Positions 1-5,804 of a DNA stretch of 8,647 nt are shown one piece after another. The stretch lies in NCBI GenBank assembly GCA_028713395.1, contig JAQTOJ010000075.1, forward strand, positions 1 to 8,647, given 5' to 3'. The stretch's first letter is position 1, and the number at the start of each line of letters is the position of its first letter. A model generated the notes under the pieces. It made no database searches. It was not told the origin of the DNA and saw only the letters and a list, made by a program, of their open reading frames with translations. Made by a program: the position numbers and the translations under genes. This DNA comes from Dehalococcoidales bacterium (lineage in GTDB: Bacteria; Chloroflexota; Dehalococcoidia; Dehalococcoidales; Fen-1064).

Positions 1-60
1 TGCCGAGACACGGGATCCAGGGTATTTTCTAGATTCCATTTTTCAATGGAATGACGTAGC
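1..60. repeat. Degenerate intergenic hairpin repeat, left end cut by window
   Basis: A perfect 8-bp inverted repeat, ATTCCATT (33-40) and AATGGAAT (45-52), closes a TTTC loop and is followed by GACG. The layout (GGATCCAG, then a stem, a TTTC loop, a stem and GAATGAC) matches in form the common bacterial intergenic element in which GATTCCCG and CGGGAATGAC flank a TTTCG loop. This copy would be an AT-drifted version. The family assignment is recall and inference; the hairpin itself is seen directly. Positions 61-186 hold no gene that I can see. Confidence 0.45.
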
Positions 61-186
61 CATTCCTTTACCATTCTGAGTAATTCATATTGCTTAATGT
101 AAACTCCGTGAATGACAAATTCCTTTATCTTCTGCTAAAATTGGGCAAATAATTTTCAAGACACAAAATATATACAGTAAATTGAT

Positions 187-471
187 ATGAATGACAGAAA
201 AAGATTAGGGATTATCGTGGGGGCAGCTTGTTTTTTACTTCTTTTTTTCATCCCCACAATGTTTTTGTTGACATTGGAATTTAGTAGCCAAATGCTATTT
301 ACTTGCCTCGCGTTATTAGCCATACCATTAGGAATATTTAGTGTGATATTAAAAATGGGCATATCAAACCATTCAGTTAAGTGGACGGTGATTTCGGTTT
401 CTATAATTATCGTTTATTCTTTCTGGGCGGTGTTCGTCTATTTCTTTTTTAGAGATTTTGTGTTGAAATAA
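187..471 (+). CDS. Small three-helix membrane protein, function unknown (paralogue A)
   Basis: This 94-residue protein is almost entirely hydrophobic. Three likely membrane segments lie at about residues 8-29 (from LGIIVGAACF), 35-57 and 65-89, after a short charged N-terminus (MNDRKR). I do not recognise a family. It resembles the next gene: both start with a DRK-LG--GAA-F-L pattern followed by PT-F and a threonine, and both end in a valine/isoleucine-rich third helix, so the pair looks like a tandem duplication. No Shine-Dalgarno sequence precedes the ATG. A weak promoter (TTGGGC at 141, 17-bp spacer, CAAAAT at 164) would give a leader of only about 10 bases, but this is tentative. Base composition is more AT-rich than the pur genes. 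A small integral membrane protein is likely; any role is unknown. Confidence 0.6.
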   Translation: MNDRKRLGIIVGAACFLLLFFIPTMFLLTLEFSSQMLFTCLALLAIPLGIFSVILKMGISNHSVKWTVISVSIIIVYSFWAVFVYFFFRDFVLK

Positions 472-562
472 AATATGTTATGACACCTGCTGGGTGCTAA
501 AAGTATGCGCTACCCCCCATATCCCCACTTTCGCAGGGTGGGCTGTTTAGACCACGCGATGT

Positions 563-592
563 TTGACACAACCTTTTTCTGTTTATTACGTT
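563..592 (+). promoter_or_regulatory. Candidate sigma-70-type promoter for the second membrane protein
   Basis: A perfect -35 hexamer, TTGACA (563-568), is followed after 18 bp by a poor -10, TACGTT (587-592). Transcription would begin near 599 and leave a leader of about 40 bases before the AGGA ribosome site of the gene starting at 641. The weak -10 keeps confidence low. Confidence 0.3.
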
Positions 593-640
593 TTATTGAT
601 GTACAAAGCTTGGGGAAATAATATAAAACAGGAAAAACGT

Positions 641-946
641 ATGGGGAAGGTATCACTAGATCGGAAGCTTCTTGGACTTTTAGGTGGTGCAGCATTTTTC
701 CTGGGATTTGCTATTATGGCACCCACTATCTTTATTCTCGTTACTTCATATCCTTACACGTACACAGGTATGTATCTCGGGGTATCGTTTGTCTTCGGTA
801 TTCCCGCAGTAATCGCTTCACCTATATTTGGTGTGGGAGTAGCAAAAAAATCTAAAAAACTGGTAGTAATTTCTCTCGGGTTGCTCATATTGGTGCTTGC
901 ATTATTATGGGGGTGGTATATGATATTAATTCCACCCCGATATTGA
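641..946 (+). CDS. Small three-helix membrane protein, function unknown (paralogue B)
   Basis: The ATG at 641 gives 101 residues. I prefer it to the upstream in-frame ATG at 563 because AGGA (630-633) lies 7 bases before it, and because the protein then begins MGKVSLDRKLLGLLGG, in register with the preceding gene (MNDRKRLGIIVG). Three membrane segments are visible at about residues 9-32, 41-63 and 71-95, with the basic stretch AKKSKK before the last one, suggesting a cytoplasmic loop there. The similarity to the protein at 187-471 covers the first helix (DRK, GAA, PT-F) and the general layout, so the two are probably tandem paralogues. I recognise no enzyme motif. It is separated from purL by 100 bp and need not belong to that operon. 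Function unknown. Confidence 0.65.
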   Translation: MGKVSLDRKLLGLLGGAAFFLGFAIMAPTIFILVTSYPYTYTGMYLGVSFVFGIPAVIASPIFGVGVAKKSKKLVVISLGLLILVLALLWGWYMILIPPRY

Positions 947-990
947 ATATTTAACGCTTCGAGTTTATTCTTGATTATTCCCGTTCGCTA

Positions 991-1020
991 TTCCAATTCG
1001 TCCCCTTTTTCTGCTATCAT
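991..1020 (+). promoter_or_regulatory. Weak candidate promoter for the pur cluster
   Basis: TATCAT (1015-1020) is a fair -10 element. TTCCAA (991-996), 18 bp upstream, is a poor -35. Transcription would start near 1027, about 20 bases before the purL ATG. No inverted repeat resembling a PurR operator and no purine riboswitch is evident in the 100 bp between the upstream gene and purL. Confidence 0.25.
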
Positions 1021-1046
1021 AAGGTTGTCTACCGAATTGATTACAA

Positions 1047-3899
1047 ATGCATAGAATTGAAATCCGTCTCAAAAATCACCTTACCGACGCCCGCGGACTG
1101 GGACTGGTTAAAGATATATCTGACCTCGGTATCAAGACCGTCACCGCCGCGCACGTCTCTGATATTTACTATCTGGACGCTTCACTCCCCGCAAAACAAC
1201 TGGCGCGCGTTTGCCGTGAATTATTAGCCGACCCTGTTTCACAGGACTATACCGCCGATGCGGCAATAATTGACGAAACCAGACCCGGTTTACACGTGGT
1301 GGAAGTGGCCTACAATGCCGGCGTGGTCGACCCCGTGGAAGAGACCGTGCTCAAGGCCACCGGCGATATGAACATCAAGGGCATCCGCGCCGTGAAAACC
1401 GCCAAACGCTATCTGATTTCCGGCAAACTCACCAGGAAGCAGCTCATAGATTTGACCGCCAAACTACTGGTGAACCCCATTATTCAACACGCTGTGCAGC
1501 CGGGCTGGCATCCCTTTGCCGCCACGCCTGTTTACACCTTCAAACTGAACCGGGTGGAAATGCTCAAAGCTAAAAAATCCGCCCTCGAAAAAATCAGAGA
1601 GCAATACGGCTTCACTCAAGGCGAATTCAAGGCGATTTGCGATTACTACAAAAAAGAAGGTGTGAATCCCACCGATGTCGAGCTGGAAACGCTGGCGCAG
1701 ACCTGGTCGGAGCACTGCGTGCACAAGACCTTCAAAGCCAGCATTACTTACGATAAAACCATCGTCAACAATATCTTGAAAAGCACCATCGCGCGTGCCA
1801 CCAAAGAAATGAACAAACCCTGGTGTCTCTCCGTTTTCGTGGACAATGCCGGGGTGATCGAGTTCGATGACAAGCATGCCATCTGTTTCAAGGTAGAGAC
1901 GCACAACCACCCCTCGGCGGTGGAACCCTACGGCGGCGCGGCCACCGGTATCGGCGGCGTCGTCCGCGATGTGATGGGCACCGGTTTGGGCGCCGACCCC
2001 ATCCTGAACACCGATGTTTTCTGCTTTGCCCCGCCGGATTTTCCCAATGAGAAACTGCCCAAGGGCGTGCTGCATCCCAAACGCGTCTACAAAGGCGTGC
2101 GCGCCGGGGTGGCCGATTACGGTAATAGGTTGGGTATTCCCACTTTGAACGGCGCCATATTGTTCGATGAACGCTATCTGGCAAATCCGCTGGTCTTCTG
2201 CGGCACGCTGGGCGTGATGCCCAAAGACAAGACCCAGATGGGGCAGCAGCAGCCGGGCGATAAAGTAGTGGTCGTGGGCGGCAAAACCGGCCGTGACGGT
2301 ATTCACGGCGTGACCTTTGCCTCCGAACAGTTGACCGAAGAATCCGGAGAAGTCTCTTTCACCTCCGTGCAGATCGGTAATGCCATCGTGGAAAAGAAAG
2401 TGCTGGACATCCTGCTCACAGCGCGCGATAGAGGGCTATACAGCCGCATTCAGGATGTCGGCGGCGGTGGATTATCCTCGGCGGTGGGTGAAGTGGGCGC
2501 GGATACCGGCGTGCGGGTAGATTTGGAAAAAGTGCCGTTGAAATACGCGGGTTTATCCTACACCGAAATCTGGATCTCGGAATCGCAGGAACGTATGGTC
2601 ATCTCCGTGCCGCCGCAGCATGTCGCTGAAATTATGAAGCTGTTTGCCAGTGAGGACGTCGAGGCGGCGGTCATCGGCGAATTTACTGATGACAAGAGAT
2701 TGAGCCTTTTCTACAAGGGTAATCAGGTCTCCAACCTGTCAATGGATTTTTTACACAAAGGCCTGCCGCAGTGGCAGTTGACCGCCGAGTGGTCACCGGT
2801 GAAAAATCCCGAGCCGTCTTTCAAACCACCCGCTGATTTAGGTCAGTCATTAAAATCAATATTGGCCACCTGGAACGTCTGCAGCAAGGAAGACGTCATC
2901 CGCCAGTACGACCATGAAGTGCAGGGCGGCAGCGTCCTCAAGCCGATGGTCGGGGTAAACAACGATGGGCCCGGCGATGCCGCCATCGTGCGCCCGGTGC
3001 TGAGTTCGGATAAAGGGGTGGTCGTCTCCAACGGCATCAACCCCAAGTACAGCCAGCTTGACCCCTACTGGATGGCAGCTTCGGCCATCGATGAGGCGTT
3101 GCGCCAAATCATCGCCGTGGGGGGTAATTTAGACCGCGTAGCGCTGCTGGACAACTTCTGCTGGGGAGACACCCGTCGCCCGGAGATGCTGGGCGCTTTA
3201 ATCCGCGCGGCGCAGGCCTGTTATGACATGGCCACCGTTTACGGCACGCCGTTTATTTCCGGCAAGGACAGTCTTTACAACGAATTTGAATACGAAGGCA
3301 AATTGATTTCCATCCCGCACACGCTGCTCATTTCGGCCATGGGCGTGATGGAAGATGTCAACAAGGCCGTCTCGATGGATTTCAAAGTCGCCGGCAATAG
3401 TATCTATGTGGTCGGCGCGACGAAAAATGAGCTCGGCGGCTCGGCCTATCTGGATATCAACGGCGAGACTGGCAACAGCGTGCCAAAAGTCGATGCCAAA
3501 ACCGCTAAATTCACCATGGATAAACTGAGCTCTGCCATCAATCAAGGACTGGTACTCAGTTGCCACGATTGTAGCGAAGGCGGTATCGGGGTGGCAGTGG
3601 CGGAAATGGCGTTCGCCGGCGGACTGGGGGCACAAATCAATCTGAAAACCGTGCCGCTGGCGGATGAAATGACCCGCGATGATTACGTCCTTTTCTCGGA
3701 ATCCAACAGCCGCTTCATCGTGGAAGTACCGCCGGAAAAGAAAACTGCTTTTGAAAAAGCGCTCAAGGGTGTAGTTTTCGCGGAAATCGGCAAGGTCGTT
3801 AAGACCACTGATTTTGAAGTGATAGGGCTCAAAGGGAAACCGGTATTGCATGAAAAACTGGCGGATTTGAAGGAAGCCTGGCAGAAGCCGCTGCGGTAG
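1047..3899 (+). CDS. purL: FGAM synthase, PurL subunit with two N-terminal PurS-like domains
   Basis: PurL converts FGAR, ATP and ammonia to FGAM in step 4 of purine biosynthesis, in the cytoplasm with PurQ. The 950 residues are clearly longer than stand-alone small PurL (about 600-750) and shorter than the single-chain enzyme (about 1,300). Residues 1-75 and 81-150 each read like PurS: a strand, a helix, a strand, and an ending such as LLADPVSQDY (59-68) or LLVNPIIQHAV (140-150). After a linker come SEHC (221-224; the His is the conserved active-site residue of the family), ETHNHPSAVEPYGGAATGIGG (from 284, nucleotide binding), GGKTGRDGIHG (411-421), QDVGGGGLSSA (from 469), GKDSLYNE (739-746) and SCHDCSEGG (838-846). 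These are the two tandem AIRS-like halves. No glutaminase domain follows; that job falls to purQ. The start has no clear Shine-Dalgarno sequence, but it matches where a PurS domain should begin. Six bases separate the stop from the next ATG. Confidence 0.96.
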   Translation: MHRIEIRLKNHLTDARGLGLVKDISDLGIKTVTAAHVSDIYYLDASLPAKQLARVCRELLADPVSQDYTADAAIIDETRPGLHVVEVAYNAGVVDPVEETVLKATGDMNIKGIRAVKTAKRYLISGKLTRKQLIDLTAKLLVNPIIQHAVQPGWHPFAATPVYTFKLNRVEMLKAKKSALEKIREQYGFTQGEFKAICDYYKKEGVNPTDVELETLAQTWSEHCVHKTFKASITYDKTIVNNILKSTIARATKEMNKPWCLSVFVDNAGVIEFDDKHAICFKVETHNHPSAVEPYGGAATGIGGVVRDVMGTGLGADPILNTDVFCFAPPDFPNEKLPKGVLHPKRVYKGVRAGVADYGNRLGIPTLNGAILFDERYLANPLVFCGTLGVMPKDKTQMGQQQPGDKVVVVGGKTGRDGIHGVTFASEQLTEESGEVSFTSVQIGNAIVEKKVLDILLTARDRGLYSRIQDVGGGGLSSAVGEVGADTGVRVDLEKVPLKYAGLSYTEIWISESQERMVISVPPQHVAEIMKLFASEDVEAAVIGEFTDDKRLSLFYKGNQVSNLSMDFLHKGLPQWQLTAEWSPVKNPEPSFKPPADLGQSLKSILATWNVCSKEDVIRQYDHEVQGGSVLKPMVGVNNDGPGDAAIVRPVLSSDKGVVVSNGINPKYSQLDPYWMAASAIDEALRQIIAVGGNLDRVALLDNFCWGDTRRPEMLGALIRAAQACYDMATVYGTPFISGKDSLYNEFEYEGKLISIPHTLLISAMGVMEDVNKAVSMDFKVAGNSIYVVGATKNELGGSAYLDINGETGNSVPKVDAKTAKFTMDKLSSAINQGLVLSCHDCSEGGIGVAVAEMAFAGGLGAQINLKTVPLADEMTRDDYVLFSESNSRFIVEVPPEKKTAFEKALKGVVFAEIGKVVKTTDFEVIGLKGKPVLHEKLADLKEAWQKPLR

Positions 3900-3909
3900 G
3901 GAGAGGATG

Positions 3910-4131
3910 ATGAATGTGTTTATCCAGTTGATTGTCACGGGGAAAATAAATTCCAAGGCTGACACTGAAAAAGTGAATGAAGTTTTAGTAAGGCTCCAGG
4001 CAAAAGGGGCGACCATCAAAGATATCAAGTTGGCGGCAACGACCAACTATAGCGGCTTAATGGGTGAAAAATTCGGCACAGAAGCTGTTTATGTGATTAC
4101 CTATGAAGCCAAAGCCCCGATAGAAATTTAA
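3910..4131 (+). CDS. Small conserved-looking protein between purL and purQ, function unknown
   Basis: The start is probably the second of two adjacent ATG codons (3907 and 3910), because AGGGAG (3898-3903), which overlaps the purL stop, then has a 6-base spacing. The result is 73 residues. The predicted order is a strand (MNVFIQLIVTG), a helix (about residues 17-31, with VNEVLVRLQAKG), a strand (ATIKDIKLAAT), and a last strand (AVYVITYEA). It has PurS-like size and sits where purS sits in many genomes, but it lacks the PurS signature (a VLDPQG-like turn and an LL-NP-IEDY ending), and PurL already carries two such domains. It is tightly packed in the operon, with 12 bases before purQ, so a role linked to FGAM synthase or its regulation is possible. 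I do not recognise the family. Confidence 0.75.
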   Translation: MNVFIQLIVTGKINSKADTEKVNEVLVRLQAKGATIKDIKLAATTNYSGLMGEKFGTEAVYVITYEAKAPIEI

Positions 4132-4143
4132 AGAACTGGAAAT

Positions 4144-4914
4144 ATGAGTAAAGTGAAAGCGATAGTCATCCGGTCTCCCGGCGCCAACTGTGACGGCGAG
4201 GCGGTTTTCGCGCTGGAAAAAGCCGGCGCGGACGTAGCGCTCGTGCATATTAACGAATTGAGCCGCCGGGAATACAAGCTGGCGGATTACTCGATCCTGC
4301 TGATACCGGGTGGTTTTACTTACGGTGACGATATCTCCGGCGGCAAGGTACTGGCCAATGAGCTTAAATTGAAACTCGGGGAAGACGTGGATAGGTTCGT
4401 CAATGACGGCAAGCTGATCATCGGCATCTGCAACGGCTTCCAGATCATGATCAAAGCCGGCATCCTGCCCAAATTGGGCGATGGAGAACTGCCGAAACTT
4501 ACCCTGACCTACAATGACTCCGGCAAGTTCGAGTGCCGCTGGGTGCATCTGAACGTAAATCAGAAAAGTCCCTGCATTTACACCAAAGGCATCGAGCAGA
4601 TGTACGTGCCGGTGGCGCACGGTGAGGGTAAATTGATCGGCGATGCCAACGCCATCAGCGCCAATAACATCGTGCTTTATTACGCTGATGAAAAGGGCAA
4701 CCGCAACGCGGGATATCCTTTTAATCCCAACGGTTCGATCAAGAATATTGCCGGGATTTGTGATGACACCGGGCGCATCTTCGCCCTCATGCCCCACCCC
4801 GAACGGCACATTATGGGCACACAACACCCCCAGTGGACGCGTCTGGGCGCGAAAGCATACGGTGAGGGTTTCCCCATTTTCCAGAACGCCGTCAAGTTCG
4901 CCAAAGGGCTATAA
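4144..4914 (+). CDS. purQ: FGAM synthase, glutamine amidotransferase subunit PurQ
   Basis: PurQ is a class I (triad) glutaminase that hydrolyses glutamine and passes ammonia to PurL. Its 256 residues fall in the usual range for the family. Seen motifs are SPGANCDGE near the N-terminus, LLIPGGFTYGDDISGGK (oxyanion region), GICNGFQI with the nucleophile Cys96, and MPHPERHIMG with His218 and Glu220 completing the catalytic triad. All key residues are present, so it should be active. It is the last gene of the + strand cluster and starts 12 bases after the small unknown gene. The ribosome site is weak (GGA at 4138-4140). The run of genes purL, small orf, purQ supports co-translation and assembly of one FGAM synthase complex. 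A terminator-like hairpin lies 38 bases past the stop. Confidence 0.97.
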   Translation: MSKVKAIVIRSPGANCDGEAVFALEKAGADVALVHINELSRREYKLADYSILLIPGGFTYGDDISGGKVLANELKLKLGEDVDRFVNDGKLIIGICNGFQIMIKAGILPKLGDGELPKLTLTYNDSGKFECRWVHLNVNQKSPCIYTKGIEQMYVPVAHGEGKLIGDANAISANNIVLYYADEKGNRNAGYPFNPNGSIKNIAGICDDTGRIFALMPHPERHIMGTQHPQWTRLGAKAYGEGFPIFQNAVKFAKGL

Positions 4915-4947
4915 CCTTTTTACCTTCCTTTTATCATTTTACTTGTC

Positions 4948-4987
4948 AGTAGGGTGGGTTTCAGCAGTTTACTGCTGTTAACCCACC
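4948..4987. terminator. Hairpin after purQ, terminator-like; also a dispersed repeat copy
   Basis: GGTGGGTT (4953-4960) pairs with AACCCACC (4980-4987), and inside it CAGCAG (4962-4967) pairs with CTGCTG (4972-4977) around a TTTA loop, with a small T/TT internal bulge. The stem is strong and lies 38 bp past the purQ stop, but no T-run follows directly; T-rich DNA lies before it (4917-4940). It may end purQ transcription or mainly protect the 3' end. The first 12 bases, AGTAGGGTGGGT (4948-4959), recur at 8197-8208, so it also belongs to a dispersed repeat family. Confidence 0.5.
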
Positions 4988-5064
4988 ATCGGACATACAC
5001 CTTTTGTGTTCCTTCCCCTTCACGTCACCCCGCCTCTATTCCCTATTCCCGACCCTGACTCATC

Positions 5065-5087
5065 CCCGCTGTCATCATGCCCATCCC
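5065..5087. repeat. 23-bp perfect direct repeat, copy 1
   Basis: This copy starts CCCGCTGTCATC and ends ATGCCCATCCC, and is identical over all 23 bp to 5279-5301, 214 bp away. The bases on either side differ apart from a short shared C-rich flank, so the copies are bounded units rather than a long recent duplication. Confidence 0.75.
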
Positions 5088-5194
5088 GGATCTAGCCTGT
5101 GATGATAGAAGTAGCAGGGGATGGCAGGACTGAATGCTGACCGCTGAAAGCTGTTAGCTCCCTCGATGACCAATGAGGGTGAATTTCAATTACC

Positions 5195-5246
5195 CGGCGT
5201 TTTCCTCTCCCCTTAAGTTTAAGGGGAGATACAGAGGGATTTGTTA
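5195..5246. repeat. Covarying hairpin repeat (family A), copy 1
   Basis: The left arm TCTCCCCTTAA (5206-5216) pairs perfectly with TTAAGGGGAGA (5219-5229), followed by the family tail TACAGAGGGATTTGTTA (5230-5246). The leader CGGCGTTTTCCTCTCCCC (5195-5212) recurs at 5439-5456. The last 23 bases (5224-5246) are identical to 5701-5723 in copy 3, while the stem differs in compensated pairs. Confidence 0.75.
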
Positions 5247-5278
5247 TAAATTTTATTGTTAGGGTGACGCATCTTTTA

Positions 5279-5301
5279 CCCGCTGTCATCATGCCCATCC
5301 C
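5279..5301. repeat. 23-bp perfect direct repeat, copy 2
   Basis: Identical over 23 bp to 5065-5087. It lies 33 bases after the end of the first family A hairpin repeat and 41 bases before the 58-bp repeat copy. Confidence 0.75.
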
Positions 5302-5341
5302 CGACCTGATCGGAAATCCAGACCAAACCTTTCTTCCTCTC

Positions 5342-5399
5342 TGTCATCCAAGCGCAGGTGGCACCCATTCGGCAGCTTGTCTGCTGTTCATCCCGTATG
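5342..5399. repeat. 58-bp dispersed repeat (family B), copy 1
   Basis: This unit starts TGTCATCC and ends CATCCCGTATG, and matches 7869-7926 at 52 of 58 positions with no gaps, although the two lie about 2.5 kb apart. It includes GGCACCCATTC and a CAGC/GCTG mini-inverted repeat. After the shared block both copies continue with an AATCGGG motif at different distances. Confidence 0.75.
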
Positions 5400-5438
5400 T
5401 AAATCGGGACTGGGTCCAGAGGTCGTAGTGCCGGAAGA

Positions 5439-5456
5439 CGGCGTTTTCCTCTCCCC
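5439..5456. repeat. Family A hairpin repeat, left half only
   Basis: These 18 bases are identical to 5195-5212, the leader and left arm of hairpin copy 1 (CGGCGTTTTCCTCTCCCC). The sequence then diverges (CTGCCAGAGCC) and no right arm follows, so this looks like a broken or truncated unit. Confidence 0.6.
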
Positions 5457-5503
5457 CTGCCAGAGCCTGCCACCATCCTGATCGGTTGTCTAGTATGTTT
5501 CAT

Positions 5504-5538
5504 CTCTCCCCTTAGAAAGGGGAGATACAGAGGGAATT
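5504..5538. repeat. Covarying hairpin repeat (family A), copy 2
   Basis: TCTCCCCTT (5505-5513) pairs with AAGGGGAGA (5517-5525) around an AGA loop, followed by TACAGAGGGA. The stem is two base pairs shorter than in copies 1 and 3, and the tail continues ATTGAC rather than TTTGTTA. The 16-bp core GGGAGATACAGAGGGA (5520-5535) is shared by all full copies and by the half copy at 8115-8130. Confidence 0.75.
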
Positions 5539-5600
5539 GACCCCCATGTCACTCTGAGAAGTCCGCTTCAGGCAAGGCTAATATATCTCATATCTGGTGG

Positions 5601-5619
5601 CACAGGCGTCTCGCCTGTG
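5601..5619. repeat. Compact hairpin, possible dispersed repeat
   Basis: CACAGGCG (5601-5608) and CGCCTGTG (5612-5619) form a perfect 8-bp stem with a TCT loop. A degenerate relative occurs at 8149-8167 (ACACAAGCTTCCCGCCTGT). This shape, CACAGGC-loop-GCCTGTG preceded by GGTGG, is a form I recall from intergenic repeats of many environmental genomes; that comparison is from memory. Confidence 0.5.
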
Positions 5620-5681
5620 GTCACTCGTAATAACCCTTATCCCTCGAGAGCCTGTCCCTCATCAAGAATCAAGTAGTTTTT

Positions 5682-5723
5682 CTCTCCCTTCAAGTTTGAA
5701 GGGAGATACAGAGGGATTTGTTA
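5682..5723. repeat. Covarying hairpin repeat (family A), copy 3
   Basis: TCTCCCTTCAA (5683-5693) pairs perfectly with TTGAAGGGAGA (5696-5706). Compared with copy 1 the stem differs on both arms in a compensating way (CCCCTTAA/TTAAGGGG becomes CCCTTCAA/TTGAAGGG), while the GT loop centre and the tail TACAGAGGGATTTGTTA are unchanged. Paired changes of this kind show that the stem, not only the sequence, is maintained or was copied as a unit. Confidence 0.75.
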
Positions 5724-5740
5724 CAGACCTCTTTAATTTC

Positions 5741-5789
5741 TTCTCTCCCTGAACGGCTTGTACTTAAGCGCAGCCGAAAGTGGAGAGAA
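5741..5789. terminator. Long nested hairpin just past the plsY stop
   Basis: TTCTCTCC (5741-5748) pairs with GGAGAGAA (5782-5789), and nested inside it CGGCT (5754-5758) pairs with AGCCG (5772-5776). It begins 16 bases beyond the plsY stop in the direction of plsY transcription. No T-run follows on the minus strand, so it may be a weak or factor-dependent terminator, a 3'-end stabiliser, or another decayed repeat with family A-like outer arms. Confidence 0.35.
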
Positions 5790-5804
5790 TCCAAGTGAGG
5801 GTCA

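Larger units (their letters stand above)
4915..5804. other. Gene-free repeat mosaic between convergent purQ and plsY
   Basis: These 890 bp lie between the 3' ends of two convergent genes and contain no credible coding region. They hold the terminator-like hairpin, two copies of a 23-bp repeat, three full copies and one half copy of a covarying hairpin family, one copy of a 58-bp repeat and two more hairpins, each listed separately. The short open frames on the minus strand here consist of repeat sequence. Confidence 0.75.

Noticed and set aside
563..640. Longer N-terminus for the second membrane protein, starting at 563
   Set aside because: The ATG at 641 has AGGA at a good distance and lines up with its paralogue; the extra 26 residues would overlap the candidate promoter.
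947..1046. Purine riboswitch or PurR operator before purL
   Set aside because: Only 100 bp are available, and neither a conserved three-way-junction aptamer nor a PurR-like palindrome is visible.
1464..2306. 280-residue open frame antisense to purL
   Set aside because: It lies opposite strongly conserved purL sequence. It is rich in His, Gly and Phe, as expected of a mirror frame of a GC-rich gene, and has no recognisable motif.
3198..4046. 282-residue open frame antisense to the end of purL and the small gene
   Set aside because: It is a shadow of two well-supported genes on the other strand, with no ribosome site or motif of its own.
3910..4131. Calling the small gene purS
   Set aside because: Size and position fit, but the PurS signature is absent and PurL already contains two PurS-like domains.
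4057..4827. 256-residue open frame antisense to purQ
   Set aside because: purQ on the + strand has all its catalytic residues; this frame is its mirror.
5092..5503. Two short minus-strand open frames (5092-5298 and 5276-5503)
   Set aside because: They consist largely of the dispersed repeats, are low in normal protein character, and lie between convergent genes.
5065..5723. CRISPR array
   Set aside because: The repeats differ in length and type, their spacing is irregular, and no cas gene is present.
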